From NCBI RefSeq assembly GCF_008868155.1, contig NZ_WBKR01000020.1, positions 1 to 48,447 on the forward strand: a stretch of DNA of 48,447 nt, read 5' to 3'. Of this stretch, positions 1-9,506 are shown piece after piece. The number at the start of each line of letters is the position of its first letter. Position 1 is the stretch's first letter. A program made the position numbers and the translations under genes. The stretch is from Micromonospora sp. ALFpr18c. Its GTDB lineage: Bacteria; Actinomycetota; Actinomycetes; Mycobacteriales; Micromonosporaceae. The notes under the pieces are model-generated. The model was given only the letters and a program-made list of their open reading frames with translations, searched no databases and had not been told where the DNA came from.

Positions 1-964
1 TGCCGTCGCCGAAGGGGCGGCCACCCAGCGACTCGCGGCCGTGCGGCGTGAGCCAGTTGGACAGGTCCGGGCCGAGCGGCACGATGCCGGTCGGGTTGAT
101 GTCGCGGTGCACCTCGTAGTAGTGCCGCTTGATGTGGTCGAAGTCGATGGTGTCGCCGAACCCGGGGGTCTGGAACAGGTCCCGGGCGTACGCCCACAGC
201 ACCGGCATCTCGCTCAGCTTCTGCCGGTTGCACTTGAAGTGACCGTGGTAGACCGGGTCGAAGCGGACCAGCGTGGTGAACAGCCGCACGTCGGCCTCGG
301 TGATCGTGTCGCCGACCAGGTAACGCTGGTCGGTCAGCCGCCCGGTCAGCCAGTCCAGTCGGTCGAAGAGCTGGTGGTACGCCTTGTCGTACGCCTCCTG
401 GCTGCCCGCGAAGCCACACCGGTAGACCCCGTTGTTGACGTCGCGGAACACCACGGCGTTGACCTCGTCGATCTGCTCCCGCAGGTGCTCGGGGTAGAGC
501 TGCGGTGCGCCCTCGCGGTGGTACGCGGCCCACTGTGTGGACAGGTCCAGGCTCATCTGGGCGTAGTCGTTGGTCACCACCTGCCCGGTCGGCACGTCCA
601 CGATCGCCGGCACGGTGATGCCGCGCTCGTAGCCGGGGAAGCGCTTGAAGTACGCCTCCTGGATGCGCTCGATGCCGAGCACCGGGTCGCGGCCGTCCGG
701 GTCGAGGTCGAAGGTCCAGCTCCGGGCGTCGTGGGTCGGGCCGGCCACCGCCATCGAGATGGCGTCCTCCAGGCCGAGCAGGCGCCGCACGATGATCAGC
801 CGGTTGGCCCACGGGCAGGCTCGGCTGACCGCCAGCCGGTACCGGCCGGGCTCCACCGGGTACCCGTCGCGCCCGTCCTTGGTGATCCGGGTCGCGATGT
901 ACCGCTGGTCCCGGGTGAACTCGCCACCCGGCTCGACGTACTTACCGCCTGTTTGCTCGCCCAC
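1..964 (-). CDS. Glutathionyl-hydroquinone reductase-like (xi-class GST, YqjG/Ecm4 family), 3' end outside window
   Basis: About 321 codons are visible from a GTG at 964 reading leftward; the window edge cuts off the last few residues. The family uses a catalytic Cys in a CPWA motif, seen here as SRACPWANR near residue 50, to reduce glutathionyl-hydroquinones. The rest fits the family: a thioredoxin-like N-terminal half, then a helical half containing GDTITEADVRLF and the RHYY segment. E. coli YqjG is about 328 aa, so little is missing. Actinobacteria make mycothiol rather than glutathione, so the physiological thiol is uncertain. It is divergent from the SnoaL-like gene across 78 bp. The fold and family are clear; the substrate is inference. 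Confidence 0.85.
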   Translation of the reverse strand, partial: MGEQTGGKYVEPGGEFTRDQRYIATRITKDGRDGYPVEPGRYRLAVSRACPWANRLIIVRRLLGLEDAISMAVAGPTHDARSWTFDLDPDGRDPVLGIERIQEAYFKRFPGYERGITVPAIVDVPTGQVVTNDYAQMSLDLSTQWAAYHREGAPQLYPEHLREQIDEVNAVVFRDVNNGVYRCGFAGSQEAYDKAYHQLFDRLDWLTGRLTDQRYLVGDTITEADVRLFTTLVRFDPVYHGHFKCNRQKLSEMPVLWAYARDLFQTPGFGDTIDFDHIKRHYYEVHRDINPTGIVPLGPDLSNWLTPHGRESLGGRPFGDG

Positions 965-1042
965 GTCGCCCTCCCGGTTCGCGCACTGTCCTCTACCCAA
1001 TCCTTACGGATCTACGGCTGGGTGTCCGGCTACCCTGCCGAG

Positions 1043-1471
1043 GTGACGGATGTGGAGGCGGCGGCCCGGCGGTTCATCGCCGACGTGTGGAACTCCCGCC
1101 GGGAGGAGTCGGCGTACGAGCTGGTCGCCGACGAGTGCCCCGGGCTGGGCGGGACCGGGCCGGAGGCGACGTTGGCCTGGCACCGCGAGCGGCGGGCGGC
1201 CTTCCCGGACCTGCGCTACAAGATCGTGGACGTGGTGGCGGCGGGTGAGCGGGTGGCCGTGCACTGGCGGGCGGCCGGCACCCAGGCCGGGCAGTTCGGG
1301 CCGGTGCCGCCCACCGGTCAGGTGGTCAGCTACTCGGGTGCGACGTTCCTGCGCTTCGACGCGGCGGGCCGGATCGTCGAGGTGTGGAGCTGCAACGAGC
1401 TGTTCCAGCTGCTTCAGCAGCTCGGCGTCGAGATGCTCCCACCGGCCGTGGTCAGCGGACCCGGGGCGTGA
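1043..1471 (+). CDS. SnoaL-like / ester cyclase-type NTF2-fold protein
   Basis: A 142-aa protein starting at GTG 1043 (VTDVEAAARRFIADVW). The N-terminal helix, the segment FPDLRYKIVDVVAAGERVAVHW and the C-terminal FDAAGRIVEVWSCNEL match the SnoaL-like branch of NTF2-fold proteins. That branch includes polyketide cyclases and many single-gene proteins of unknown substrate. No polyketide genes lie nearby, so no specific reaction can be assigned. An upstream extension of this reading frame is antisense to the hydroquinone reductase and was not used. Its 3' end overlaps the tail of the convergent Uma2 pseudogene. Confidence 0.72.
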   Translation: MTDVEAAARRFIADVWNSRREESAYELVADECPGLGGTGPEATLAWHRERRAAFPDLRYKIVDVVAAGERVAVHWRAAGTQAGQFGPVPPTGQVVSYSGATFLRFDAAGRIVEVWSCNELFQLLQQLGVEMLPPAVVSGPGA

Positions 1472-1764
1472 TCCGGCTGATCGGCAGGTTGATCGGGAAG
1501 GGCTCGCCGGTGTCGACGAACGTCGTCCACCGCCCCGTCTTGGTGTAGACCTCGTTCACCGCGTCGATCCGGTAGGTGACGACCTCCAGCGCGCCACCCT
1601 CCGTCTCGATCCGCCAGTAGCGCTGTCATGAGATGTGCCGCGACCCACTGGTGCGAGGTTCGAGGAGGCGCTGGCATGAGCAGAATGCCGTCGGGGAGTC
1701 TGTCGAGACCATCGGTGGTCCAGCCGCCGGCCGGGGTGTGAAACATGTCCAGTTCGGTCGTCAT
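1452..1764 (-). pseudogene. Remnant of a Uma2-family endonuclease gene, core deleted
   Basis: Reading leftward from ATG 1764, the first ~40 codons ([20 protein letters not shown] onward) match the N-terminus of actinobacterial Uma2 (DUF820) proteins. Around 1625 the frame breaks, and in another frame the typical Uma2 C-terminus follows: YWRIETEGGALEVVTYR through TGRWTTFVDTGEPFP and NLPISRITPRVR, with stop at 1452-1454. The segment just after LDRLPDG is also shortened. Everything between, including the expected PD-(D/E)XK catalytic core (roughly 100 residues in intact members), is absent. The remnant overlaps the end of the SnoaL-like gene. No function is expected. Confidence 0.8.
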
Positions 1765-1863
1765 CGATTCTCCGCGCGGTTCGCGCTTCCCGGGTACACC
1801 CTGGGGTCGTCGACCTGTGGGTGGTGGTCGCGCGCGCCGAGGCCACAGGGCAGGATGGTCGAC

Positions 1864-2466
1864 ATGAGCGACCCCAGCGAGCGCGGTGACGCCAGCGAGC
1901 GCGGCCTTCCCGGCGCGGGCCTGGTGAAGGGGCTGGCGGTCACCCTCAAGACGATGACCAGCCGCTCGACCACCCAGCAGTACCCGGACGTCGCCCCCGA
2001 GCTGCCGCCCCGCTCGCGTGGCGTGATCGCGCTGTCCGAGGAAAACTGCACGGTCTGCATGCTCTGCGCCCGCGAGTGTCCGGACTGGTGCATCTACATC
2101 GACTCGCACAAGGAGGAGGTGGCGGTGCCGGGTGCCGCCCGCCCCCGCCAGCGCAACGTGCTCGACAAGTTCGACATCGACTTCTCGCTCTGCATGTACT
2201 GCGGTATCTGCATCGAGGTCTGCCCGTTCGACGCGCTCTACTGGTCACCGGAGTTCGAGTACGCCGAGTACGACATCAAGGACCTGCTGCACGACAAGGA
2301 CCACCTCGGCCAGTGGATGGCCACCGTCCCGCCGCCGCCGGCGCACGACCCGAACGGCGAGCCGGCCAAGGAGGAGACGTCCGCCGCCCGCAAGGCGTCC
2401 GCCGCACGTCCGGCCCCTTCATCGGTACGCCCGGAGCCCGACGTCGACCCGGGTCCCGCCTCGTGA
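1864..2466 (+). CDS. nuoI: NADH-quinone oxidoreductase subunit I (two [4Fe-4S] ferredoxin-like)
   Basis: A 200-aa iron-sulfur subunit linking the peripheral and membrane arms of complex I. Two ferredoxin motifs are complete: C62-x2-C65-x2-C68-x3-C72 ([12 protein letters not shown]) and C110-x2-C113-x2-C116-x3-C120 ([12 protein letters not shown]), the ligands for clusters N6a and N6b. The start is ATG 1864; an in-frame ATG at 1855 is possible. The N-terminus has a duplicated SERG motif, and about 50 Pro/Ala-rich residues follow the core. It is the first gene of the nuoI-N run, but unlike standard operons no nuoH precedes it: directly upstream is a Uma2 pseudogene. Confidence 0.93.
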   Translation: MSDPSERGDASERGLPGAGLVKGLAVTLKTMTSRSTTQQYPDVAPELPPRSRGVIALSEENCTVCMLCARECPDWCIYIDSHKEEVAVPGAARPRQRNVLDKFDIDFSLCMYCGICIEVCPFDALYWSPEFEYAEYDIKDLLHDKDHLGQWMATVPPPPAHDPNGEPAKEETSAARKASAARPAPSSVRPEPDVDPGPAS

Positions 2467-2491
2467 GCGCCCGAGCCGCTGGGGTGGCCCG

Positions 2492-3049
2492 GTGACCGGG
2501 GCGGATGTGCTGCTGCTCGCGCTCGGCGCGGTGGCGGTCGGTTCCGGCGTGCTGGTGGTGACGACGAAACATCTGGTCCGGGCCGGTCTCTACCTGGTGG
2601 TCTGTCTGGGCGCGCTGGCCGGTGACTATCTGGTGCTCGGCGCCGAGTTGGTGGCCTGGGTGCAGGTGCTGATCTATGTGGGCGCGGTGGTGGTGTTGCT
2701 GCTGTTCGCGGTGATGCTGACCCGGGCGCCGATCGGGGCCTCCGACGACCTGGACCGGCCCGGCTGGCCGGCCGCCCTGATCGGGGGCGGCGCGGGGCTG
2801 GGGTTGACCGTTCTGCTGGTCGACGCGTACCGGTGGGGCACGGTCGAGCTGCCCGGTGCGGGCAGCGCGGAGCGGCTGGGGGAGCAGATCTTCCAGTCCT
2901 GGGTGCTGCCATTCGAGGTGCTCTCGGTGCTGCTGCTGTCGGCACTGGTCGGCGCGGTGGTGTTGTCCCGCCCGGACATCGGCCGCCCTCGCCCGGCCGA
3001 CAGCACGGCCCGCAGCGGGGTCGACGTGACGACCGGGGGTCGCCGGTGA
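2492..3049 (+). CDS. nuoJ: NADH-quinone oxidoreductase subunit J
   Basis: A 185-aa membrane subunit of complex I with about five hydrophobic helices. The hallmark third helix, [20 protein letters not shown], contains the conserved YVGA turn (pi-bulge) that couples quinone chemistry to the antiporter-like subunits. The start is GTG 2492, 26 bp after the nuoI stop, because closer GTG codons are out of frame. The gene ends in a GTGA overlap with nuoK. The C-terminal ~35 residues are polar and poorly conserved, as usual in actinobacteria. Confidence 0.9.
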   Translation: MTGADVLLLALGAVAVGSGVLVVTTKHLVRAGLYLVVCLGALAGDYLVLGAELVAWVQVLIYVGAVVVLLLFAVMLTRAPIGASDDLDRPGWPAALIGGGAGLGLTVLLVDAYRWGTVELPGAGSAERLGEQIFQSWVLPFEVLSVLLLSALVGAVVLSRPDIGRPRPADSTARSGVDVTTGGRR

Positions 3050-3399
3050 GGCCGGTCATCCCGTACGTCACCGCCGCCCTGCTGTTCGGCCTCGGCGTGT
3101 ACGGCGTGCTGCGCCGCCGCAACGCCGTGCTGGTGCTGATGGCGGTCGAGTTGATGCTCAACGCGGTCAACCTAATCCTGGTCACCGCCGACACGACCGC
3201 CCGCGCCGTGCTCCCGCACTCGGGGCAGGTCTTCGCGCTGTTCGTCATCGTCCTCGCCGCCGCCGAGATCGGGGTGGGGCTGGCGATCGTCCTTCAGCTC
3301 TACCGGCTGCGGGCCACCGTGGCGGTGGATGAGGTGGCGTTGACCGAGCCTGCCGTGTCGACGCGGACCGTCGGCCAGGATGTGGAGGCGGGCCGGTGA
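3046..3399 (+). CDS. nuoK: NADH-quinone oxidoreductase subunit K
   Basis: A 117-aa subunit with three transmembrane helices. The two membrane glutamates of the proton path are present: E35 in [12 protein letters not shown] and E74 in [11 protein letters not shown] (equivalent to E. coli E36 and E72). It starts at a GTG overlapping the nuoJ stop and its own stop overlaps the nuoL GTG, so translation is coupled on both sides. A charged ~25-residue C-terminal tail extends beyond the E. coli length of 100 aa. Confidence 0.93.
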   Translation: MRPVIPYVTAALLFGLGVYGVLRRRNAVLVLMAVELMLNAVNLILVTADTTARAVLPHSGQVFALFVIVLAAAEIGVGLAIVLQLYRLRATVAVDEVALTEPAVSTRTVGQDVEAGR

Positions 3400-5330
3400 C
3401 GGGTCTGCTCGGGGCGTTGCTGCCCGCCGTACCGCTGGTCGCCGGCCTGCTCGGCCTGCTGCTGCCACCGGCCCCGCGGCACCGGGGTGGTGCGGCCGGC
3501 GGGGACCGTGCCCGGACGGCCGCCGTGACGCTGGGGGTGGCCGGCGCGGCCGTCGCGTTGGCGCTGGCCGTCGCGCTGCTGGTGACGGTCGACGGTCCGA
3601 CGCAGACGTCCACCACCTGGGTCGACATCGGCGGGCTGATGGTGACCCTGGGTGTCCGGCTGGACGGCGCGGCCGCACTCGTCGCGGTGGCGGTCACCGC
3701 GGTCGCCCTGGCCGTGCAGGTCTACTCGATCGGCTACCTGCGGCGCGGCCCGCACGACGACGTCGACGTCGACCACCGCTACCCGCCGTACGCGGCGCAG
3801 ATCAGCCTCTTCACCGGCGCCATGCTGCTCGTGGTTGTCGCCGGTGATCTGATCATGCTGCTGGTCGGGTGGGAGGTGATGGGCCTCTGCTCGTACCTGC
3901 TCATCGCCCACGACCGCCGACTGGCCGGCGCACCCGCCGCCGCCATGAAGGCGTTCCTGGTGACCCGGGTGGGTGACGTCGGGTTCCTGCTCGGCATCGC
4001 CCTGCTCGGCGTGTCGACGGGCAGTTTCCGGATCACCGACGTGCTCACCCACGACCACTCCGGCGCGACGTTGACGGCCGCCGGTCTGCTGCTGCTGGCC
4101 GGGGTGGCCGGCAAGAGCGCGCAGTTCCCGCTGCACACCTGGCTGCCGGACGCGATGGCCGGCCCGACGCCGATCTCCGCGCTGATCCACGCGGCGACGA
4201 TGGTCGCCGCCGGCGTGTACGCGGTGGCCCGCCTCTATCCGCTGTTCACCGCCGCGCCGGTGACGCTGACCGTGCTGGGGGTGCTCGGCGCGATCACCCT
4301 GCTGCTCGGTGCGCTCGCCGCCACCGCCCAGGACGACATCAAGCGGGTGCTGGCCTGGTCGACCGTCTCCCAGTTGGGCTACATGACCGGCGCGCTGGCG
4401 GTCGGTTCACCGTCGGCGGCGCTGTTCCACCTGCTCACCCACGCCGCGTTCAAGGCGCTGCTGTTCCTCGCCGCCGGCGCGGTGATCCACGCCGTGGGCA
4501 CCACCCTGATGTCGGAGATGGGCGGCCTGCGGCGCAGCATGCCGGTGACCTTCTGGTGCACGGTGGTGGGCCTGGGCGCGTTGGCCGGTGTGCCGCCGCT
4601 GGCCGGCTTCTGGAGCAAGGACGGCGTGCTGACGGTCGCCGAGTCCGCCGCGCTGGAGGGCACCGGCCCGGCGCCGTCCTGGGTGGGCTGGCTGGTCTGG
4701 ATCGCCGGGCTGGTCGGCGTGGCGGTCACCGCCTGGTACGCGGGCCGGCTGCTGCTGCGGGCCTTTTTCGGCGAGCCCCGGCTGCCGCTGGTCGCCCCGC
4801 ACGACCCGCCGGCGCTGCTGCGCTGGCCGGTGCTGCTGCTGGCCGTGCCGGCCGCGCTGCTCGGCCTGGCCGGTTTCGTCGGGGCGTTCGCCGACCGGCT
4901 GCGGTTCGCCACCGTGCCGGTGGCGGGCTCCGAGGACGGGCTGGTCCACGTCGGGCCGGCGGCGCTGCTGCCGTTGGCGCTGCTGGTGGTCGGGGCGGGG
5001 CTGGTGGCGGTGGGCTGGCGTCGGGACACGGCCGCCGATCCGGCGTCCGCGCTGGGTCCGCTGCGGCCGGTCTTCGCCCGCGCGTTCCGGCTCGACGACG
5101 TCCAGCGCACCCTCGTCGTACGCCCCGCCCGGGCGCTGGCCCGCGCCGCGCGTACCGGCGACGAGGTGGTGGTGGACGGCGCCGTCGAGGGCAGCGGGCG
5201 GGCCGCGTCCGGTCTGGGTGCCGGGCTGGCGGCGCTGCACCGGGCCGCGCTGCCCCGGGCCGCCGCCGGTGTGCTGGCCGGCGCGCTGCTGATCGGCCTG
5301 GCCGCCGCCCTGATCGGAGCCAACCGATGA
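3396..5330 (+). CDS. nuoL: NADH-quinone oxidoreductase subunit L (antiporter-like)
   Basis: A 644-aa Mrp-antiporter-like proton-pumping subunit. The key charged residues are in place: E160 in [13 protein letters not shown] on helix 5 and K240 in [16 protein letters not shown] on the broken helix 7. [19 protein letters not shown] carries the lysine of the central water path. The last ~100 residues ([16 protein letters not shown] onward) correspond to the lateral helix HL and terminal helix. Start GTG 3396 overlaps the nuoK stop; stop TGA overlaps the nuoM ATG. Length is close to the family norm of 600-650. Confidence 0.94.
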   Translation: MTGLLGALLPAVPLVAGLLGLLLPPAPRHRGGAAGGDRARTAAVTLGVAGAAVALALAVALLVTVDGPTQTSTTWVDIGGLMVTLGVRLDGAAALVAVAVTAVALAVQVYSIGYLRRGPHDDVDVDHRYPPYAAQISLFTGAMLLVVVAGDLIMLLVGWEVMGLCSYLLIAHDRRLAGAPAAAMKAFLVTRVGDVGFLLGIALLGVSTGSFRITDVLTHDHSGATLTAAGLLLLAGVAGKSAQFPLHTWLPDAMAGPTPISALIHAATMVAAGVYAVARLYPLFTAAPVTLTVLGVLGAITLLLGALAATAQDDIKRVLAWSTVSQLGYMTGALAVGSPSAALFHLLTHAAFKALLFLAAGAVIHAVGTTLMSEMGGLRRSMPVTFWCTVVGLGALAGVPPLAGFWSKDGVLTVAESAALEGTGPAPSWVGWLVWIAGLVGVAVTAWYAGRLLLRAFFGEPRLPLVAPHDPPALLRWPVLLLAVPAALLGLAGFVGAFADRLRFATVPVAGSEDGLVHVGPAALLPLALLVVGAGLVAVGWRRDTAADPASALGPLRPVFARAFRLDDVQRTLVVRPARALARAARTGDEVVVDGAVEGSGRAASGLGAGLAALHRAALPRAAAGVLAGALLIGLAAALIGANR

Positions 5331-6835
5331 CCGTTGGACAGGTGTTGCTGGTGGCCGTCCTGGCGGTGCCGGCGCTGGGTGCGGTCGCGGTGGCGGCGAC
5401 ACCCCGGGACCGGGCGGCCCGGCTGGTCGGCACGATCGCGGCGGCGTTGACCCTGCTGGCCGCCGTGCCGTTGGTGTTCGGTGGGCGGAGTTGGGTGGCG
5501 TGGTCGGCGGGCGAGCCGGCGGTGCGCCCGTGGCACCAGCTCGACCTGCCCTGGGTGCCCGGCCTCGAGCTGCGTTTCCATCTCGGTGTCGACGGCATCT
5601 CCTGGCCGTTGGTGGTGTTGACCGCGCTGCTCACGCTGCTCTGCTGCGCGTACACGATGTGGCGGGTGCCCGACGGCGGCAGCGGCCGGGCGTTGGTGGC
5701 GCTGCTGCTGGTGGTCGAGGTGGGCATCCTGGGCACGTTCCTCGCCCTGGACCTGGTGTTGTTCTTCCTCTTCTTCGAGGTCGTCCTGCTGCCGATGTAC
5801 GCGATCATCGCCGGCTGGGGTGGCCCGGACCGGCGTCGGGCGGCCCGCAAGTTCACGCTGTACACCCTGTTCGGGTCGGTGTTGCTGCTGGTCGGCGTGT
5901 ACGTGGTGGTCGCCGCCGCCGGTACCGCCGACGTGGTGGCGCTGACCGGGGGCGACGGGTTGTCCCGGGGTACCCAACTGGCCGCGTTCACCCTGCTGGC
6001 GTTGGCCTTCGCGGTGAAGAGTCCGCTCTGGCCGCTGCACTCGTGGCTGCCCGACGCGCACACCCAGGCACCCACGGTGGGCAGTGTCGTGCTCGCCGGG
6101 GTGCTGCTCAAGATGGGCACGTACGGCCTGATCCGGGTGGCGGTGGGGGTGGCGCCGGAGGGCGCGCGCTGGGCGGCGCCGGTGCTGGGCGTGCTGGCCG
6201 TCGCCGCGATCCTCGTCGGTTCGCTGGTGTGCCTGGCCCAGGCGGACGTCAAGCGGCTGATCGCGTACTCCAGCGTGGGGCACATGGGGTTCGTGCTGCT
6301 GGGCGTCGCCACGTTGACCGCCACCGGCATCCAGGCGGCGCTGATCGGCAACGTCGCGCACGGGGTGATCACCGGACTGCTGTTCTTCCTGGCGGGTGCC
6401 GTGAAGGACCGTACCGGCACGGGCACTCTCGCCGAGCTGTCCGGGCTGCGGGAGACCGCGCCCCGGCTGGCCGGTCTGCTGGCGTTCGCGGCGGTCGCGT
6501 CGCTCGGCCTGCCCGGGCTGGCCGGCTTCTGGGGGGAGGCGTTCGCGGTGGTCGCGGCGATCCAGCGGGGCGGCCCGCTGTGGACGACCCTCGGGGTGCT
6601 GGCGGCGGTCGGTGGCGCGCTCACCGCCGCGTACTTCCTGCGGCTGCTGCGCCAGGTCACCCACGGCCGGCCGAGTCCGGCGGTCGGTGGGGTCGGTGCC
6701 GGTCTGGCCGGTGCGGAGCTGACCGCGTGGGTGCCGCTGGTGCTGCTGGCGTTGGCCATCGGGCTGGCACCGGCTCTGGTCCTCGGCGTCGCCGAGGCGC
6801 CCGTCGACGCCCTGATCGGGGTGGTGTCCCGGTGA
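5327..6835 (+). CDS. nuoM: NADH-quinone oxidoreductase subunit M (antiporter-like)
   Basis: A 502-aa proton-pumping subunit with about 14 helices. E151 in FFEVVLLPMYAI and K231 in VKSPLWPLHSWLPDAH match the essential Glu/Lys pair of NuoM, and QADVKRLIAYSSVGHMGFV provides the third conserved Lys. ATG 5327 overlaps the nuoL stop (ATGA). Its stop is separated from nuoN by a 55-bp linker containing a GAGCGCGAGGAGTGCGACG-like segment, the only non-overlapping junction in nuoJ-N. Confidence 0.94.
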   Translation: MTVGQVLLVAVLAVPALGAVAVAATPRDRAARLVGTIAAALTLLAAVPLVFGGRSWVAWSAGEPAVRPWHQLDLPWVPGLELRFHLGVDGISWPLVVLTALLTLLCCAYTMWRVPDGGSGRALVALLLVVEVGILGTFLALDLVLFFLFFEVVLLPMYAIIAGWGGPDRRRAARKFTLYTLFGSVLLLVGVYVVVAAAGTADVVALTGGDGLSRGTQLAAFTLLALAFAVKSPLWPLHSWLPDAHTQAPTVGSVVLAGVLLKMGTYGLIRVAVGVAPEGARWAAPVLGVLAVAAILVGSLVCLAQADVKRLIAYSSVGHMGFVLLGVATLTATGIQAALIGNVAHGVITGLLFFLAGAVKDRTGTGTLAELSGLRETAPRLAGLLAFAAVASLGLPGLAGFWGEAFAVVAAIQRGGPLWTTLGVLAAVGGALTAAYFLRLLRQVTHGRPSPAVGGVGAGLAGAELTAWVPLVLLALAIGLAPALVLGVAEAPVDALIGVVSR

Positions 6836-6890
6836 GCGCGAGGAGTGCGACGAAGCGGGGCACCGCGGTCGTGAACGAGGGCAGGCGCAG

Positions 6891-8375
6891 ATGAGCGTGG
6901 TGCAGAGCGTGGACAGCGTGGCGCTGCTGCCGGCCTATCTGGCCGCCGGCACCGCCGTACTCGTGCTGATCACCGACCTGCTGCTGGCGCGGCCTCGGGT
7001 CACGGTCGTGGTGGCCGGGCTGGGCGCCCTCGGCACCGCGGTCGGCGCGGCCCTGGTCGGCGCGGCCGGCGAGCGGCGGACGTTCTGCGCCGGCGCCGAC
7101 TGCTCCTGGGTCTTCGGCGGACGCGCGGCCCTGGTCGGTGCGGTGGTGGCGCTGCTGACGCTGGGCGTGCTCGGGTTGTCCGCACCCGCGCTGCGGGCCG
7201 GGCGGTCGCCGGTGGGGGAGTACTGCTTCCTGCTGGCCTGCTCGATGACCGGCGGCGTGGTGCTCGGCGCGGCCGGCGACCTGATCACCCTGATCGTCGC
7301 CCTGGAGACGCTGACCCTGCCGCTGTATGTGCTGGTCGGCCTGCGTCGCGGGAGCCTGGCCAGCGCCGAGGCGGCGGTGACCTTCTTCGTGGTCAGCGTG
7401 GTGGCCACCAGCGTGACGCTGCTCGGCGCGGCGCTGCTCTACGCGGTGACCGGCGGGCTGCACCTGGATCGGCTCGGCGCGCTGCTGGCCGAACGACCGG
7501 ACCTGCGGGACCTGCCACTGACCACCGCCGCGGTGGCGTTGCTGCTGGTCGGGTTGGCGTTCAAGGTGGCGGCCGTGCCGTTCCACGCCTGGGCGCCGGC
7601 CACCTACGACGGTGCGCCGCTGCCGGTGGCCGCGTACCTGTCCACGGCGTCGAAGCTGGGTGGGCTCGTCGCGCTGCTGGCCGTGGTGCAGCGGGCGCTG
7701 CCGGCCGACCAGACCGGCCCGGTGCTCGCCGTGCTCGCGGTGCTCACCATGACCGTCGGTAATCTGGTCGCGCTGCGTCAGCGGCGTACCGTCCGGTTGC
7801 TCGCCTGGTCGTCCGTCGCGCAGGCCGGTTACATCCTCGCCCCGCTGGGCGCGTTGGCGCTCGCCGCCGGCCGTACGGGTGAAGCCCGCTCGGCGGCGTA
7901 CGCGGCAGCGGTGGCGTACGCCGTGTTCTTCGTGCTGCTGGAGCTGGCCGCGTTCGCGGGGGTGACCGCGCTGCGCCCGGTGGGGGCGGACGGCGGCACG
8001 CTCGACGACCTGCGCGGGGCGGCCCGCCAGCACCCGTGGCGCGGCGTGGCGCTCGGTCTCGCGCTGGTGGGCCTCGCCGGCCTGCCTCCGGGGCTGGCCG
8101 GGCTGTTCGCGAAGGTGACCGTGGTCCGGGCGCTGCTCGACGGTGGCGCGGGTTGGCTGGCGCTGGTGGTGGCGCTGAACGCGGTGATCGGGCTGGCCTA
8201 CTACCTGCGCGTGACCGCCGCCCTGTGGGCGCCGTCGACACCACCGACGGCGGCGGGCGGCGCGGTGGCCGTACCCCTGGTGGGTGTGGCGGCGGTGGTG
8301 CTGGCGGTGGCCACGGTGGCCGCCGTGGTGGTGGGTGTCGCCCCGCAGTTGGTGCTCGACCTGGCCGGGCGCTGA
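6891..8375 (+). CDS. nuoN: NADH-quinone oxidoreductase subunit N (antiporter-like)
   Basis: A 494-aa proton-pumping subunit that closes the cluster. E139 in VALETLTLPLYVL and K225 in AFKVAAVPFHAWAPATYDG are the expected charged residues, and RLLAWSSVAQAGYIL matches the conserved mid-membrane helix. A GGCAGG-type ribosome site precedes ATG 6891. The order nuoI-N followed by htpX recalls the second nuo cluster of Streptomyces coelicolor (from memory), which also lacks the NADH-oxidising module. Here even A, B, D and H are missing locally. Confidence 0.93.
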   Translation: MSVVQSVDSVALLPAYLAAGTAVLVLITDLLLARPRVTVVVAGLGALGTAVGAALVGAAGERRTFCAGADCSWVFGGRAALVGAVVALLTLGVLGLSAPALRAGRSPVGEYCFLLACSMTGGVVLGAAGDLITLIVALETLTLPLYVLVGLRRGSLASAEAAVTFFVVSVVATSVTLLGAALLYAVTGGLHLDRLGALLAERPDLRDLPLTTAAVALLLVGLAFKVAAVPFHAWAPATYDGAPLPVAAYLSTASKLGGLVALLAVVQRALPADQTGPVLAVLAVLTMTVGNLVALRQRRTVRLLAWSSVAQAGYILAPLGALALAAGRTGEARSAAYAAAVAYAVFFVLLELAAFAGVTALRPVGADGGTLDDLRGAARQHPWRGVALGLALVGLAGLPPGLAGLFAKVTVVRALLDGGAGWLALVVALNAVIGLAYYLRVTAALWAPSTPPTAAGGAVAVPLVGVAAVVLAVATVAAVVVGVAPQLVLDLAGR

Positions 8376-8486
8376 CCTGCCGATCCAGTCTCAGTGAACT
8401 CTCAGCGTTGAGACGGATGGTTGACGGGTACCGGGTTGTTGGACCGGTCAGCGGATCCCGGCGATCCGTGCACCGAAGGAGAGATC

Positions 8487-9362
8487 GTGCACCACAACCG
8501 TCTGAAGACCGCCGCGCTGCTCGGCCTGCTCACCGCCCTGATCCTCGCGGTGGGCTACGGGTTCGGCGGCAGTGGCGGCCTGGTCATCGCCGTCCTCATT
8601 TCCCTGGTCATGAACGGCATTTCCTACTTCTACTCCGACAAGCTCGCGTTGCGCTCGATGCGCGCGCAACCGGTCAGTGAGGCGCAGTTCCCCGAGCTGT
8701 ACCGGATGGTCCGTGAACTGGCGGCCGAGGCCCGGCAGCCGATGCCGCGGCTGTACGTCAGCCCGACCGCGCAGCCCAACGCGTTCGCCACGGGTCGTAA
8801 CCCGCAGCACGCGGCGGTCTGCGTGACCCAGGGCATCACCGAGATCCTCGACTACCGCGAGCTGCGCGGCGTGATCGGCCACGAGCTGTCGCACGTCTAC
8901 AACCGCGACATCCTGATCTCCAGCGTGGCGGCCGGTCTGGCCGGCATCGTCACGTTCCTGGCGAACATCGCCTGGTTCATCCCGCTGGGCGGTGGGGACG
9001 ACGAGGATTCGCCGAACCCGGCCGTGCTGCTGCTGACCCTGATCCTGGGTCCGATCGCGGCCACCATCATCCAGCTGGCGATCAGCCGGAGCCGCGAGTT
9101 CCAGGCGGACGCTTCGGGTGCCGAGTTGAGCCGCGACCCGCTGGCCCTGGCCAGCGCACTGCGCAAGATCGACGCCGTGGCCCGTCGGCGCCCGCTGCCG
9201 GCCCAGGGCACGCTCACCAGCACCGCCCACCTCATGATCGCCAACCCGTTCTCCGGTGGCGCGGTGGCCGCGCTCTTCGCCACCCACCCGAAGATGGAGG
9301 ACCGGGTCGCCCGCCTGGAGCGGATGGCCGCCAACTCGGGGCCGGTGCAGTTCCAGCGCTGA
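8487..9362 (+). CDS. htpX: HtpX-type membrane zinc metalloprotease (M48)
   Basis: A 291-aa integral membrane protease for quality control of misfolded membrane proteins. The zinc motif is H122-E-L-S-H126, with the third ligand E194 in [10 protein letters not shown]. Two N-terminal helices (residues ~10-50) and two after the motif fit HtpX topology. GTG 8487 is chosen because AAGGAG lies 5 nt upstream and M48 homology starts there; the open frame extends further without support. A 10-bp hairpin terminator follows. Confidence 0.92.
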   Translation: MHHNRLKTAALLGLLTALILAVGYGFGGSGGLVIAVLISLVMNGISYFYSDKLALRSMRAQPVSEAQFPELYRMVRELAAEARQPMPRLYVSPTAQPNAFATGRNPQHAAVCVTQGITEILDYRELRGVIGHELSHVYNRDILISSVAAGLAGIVTFLANIAWFIPLGGGDDEDSPNPAVLLLTLILGPIAATIIQLAISRSREFQADASGAELSRDPLALASALRKIDAVARRRPLPAQGTLTSTAHLMIANPFSGGAVAALFATHPKMEDRVARLERMAANSGPVQFQR

Positions 9363-9375
9363 CCCGCTGATCCTC

Positions 9376-9414
9376 ACTCCGCCCGTACCCGGTCGCCCCG
9401 GCTGCGGGCGGAGT
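9376..9414 (+). terminator. Hairpin terminator after htpX
   Basis: ACTCCGCCCG (9376-9385) pairs perfectly with CGGGCGGAGT (9405-9414) across a 19-nt loop, 14 bp after the htpX stop. There is no T tract, which is usual for this phylum. Confidence 0.65.
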
Positions 9415-9506
9415 GCTGTGTCGGGGCCGATATCCGGTACCTGGGGGCAAGCGTCGGCGTTAGGGTCGTAACGGCTCACGCTCATTACATCCTTGGGAGG
9501 TTCACG

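Noticed and set aside
41..1042. Extended N-terminus of the SnoaL-like frame
   Set aside because: The upstream part is antisense to the hydroquinone reductase. Family homology begins at GTG 1043.
4379..6664. Long minus-strand open frame (761 codons) opposite nuoL and nuoM
   Set aside because: Gln/Arg/His-rich composition without domains; it is the typical antisense shadow of GC-rich coding DNA.
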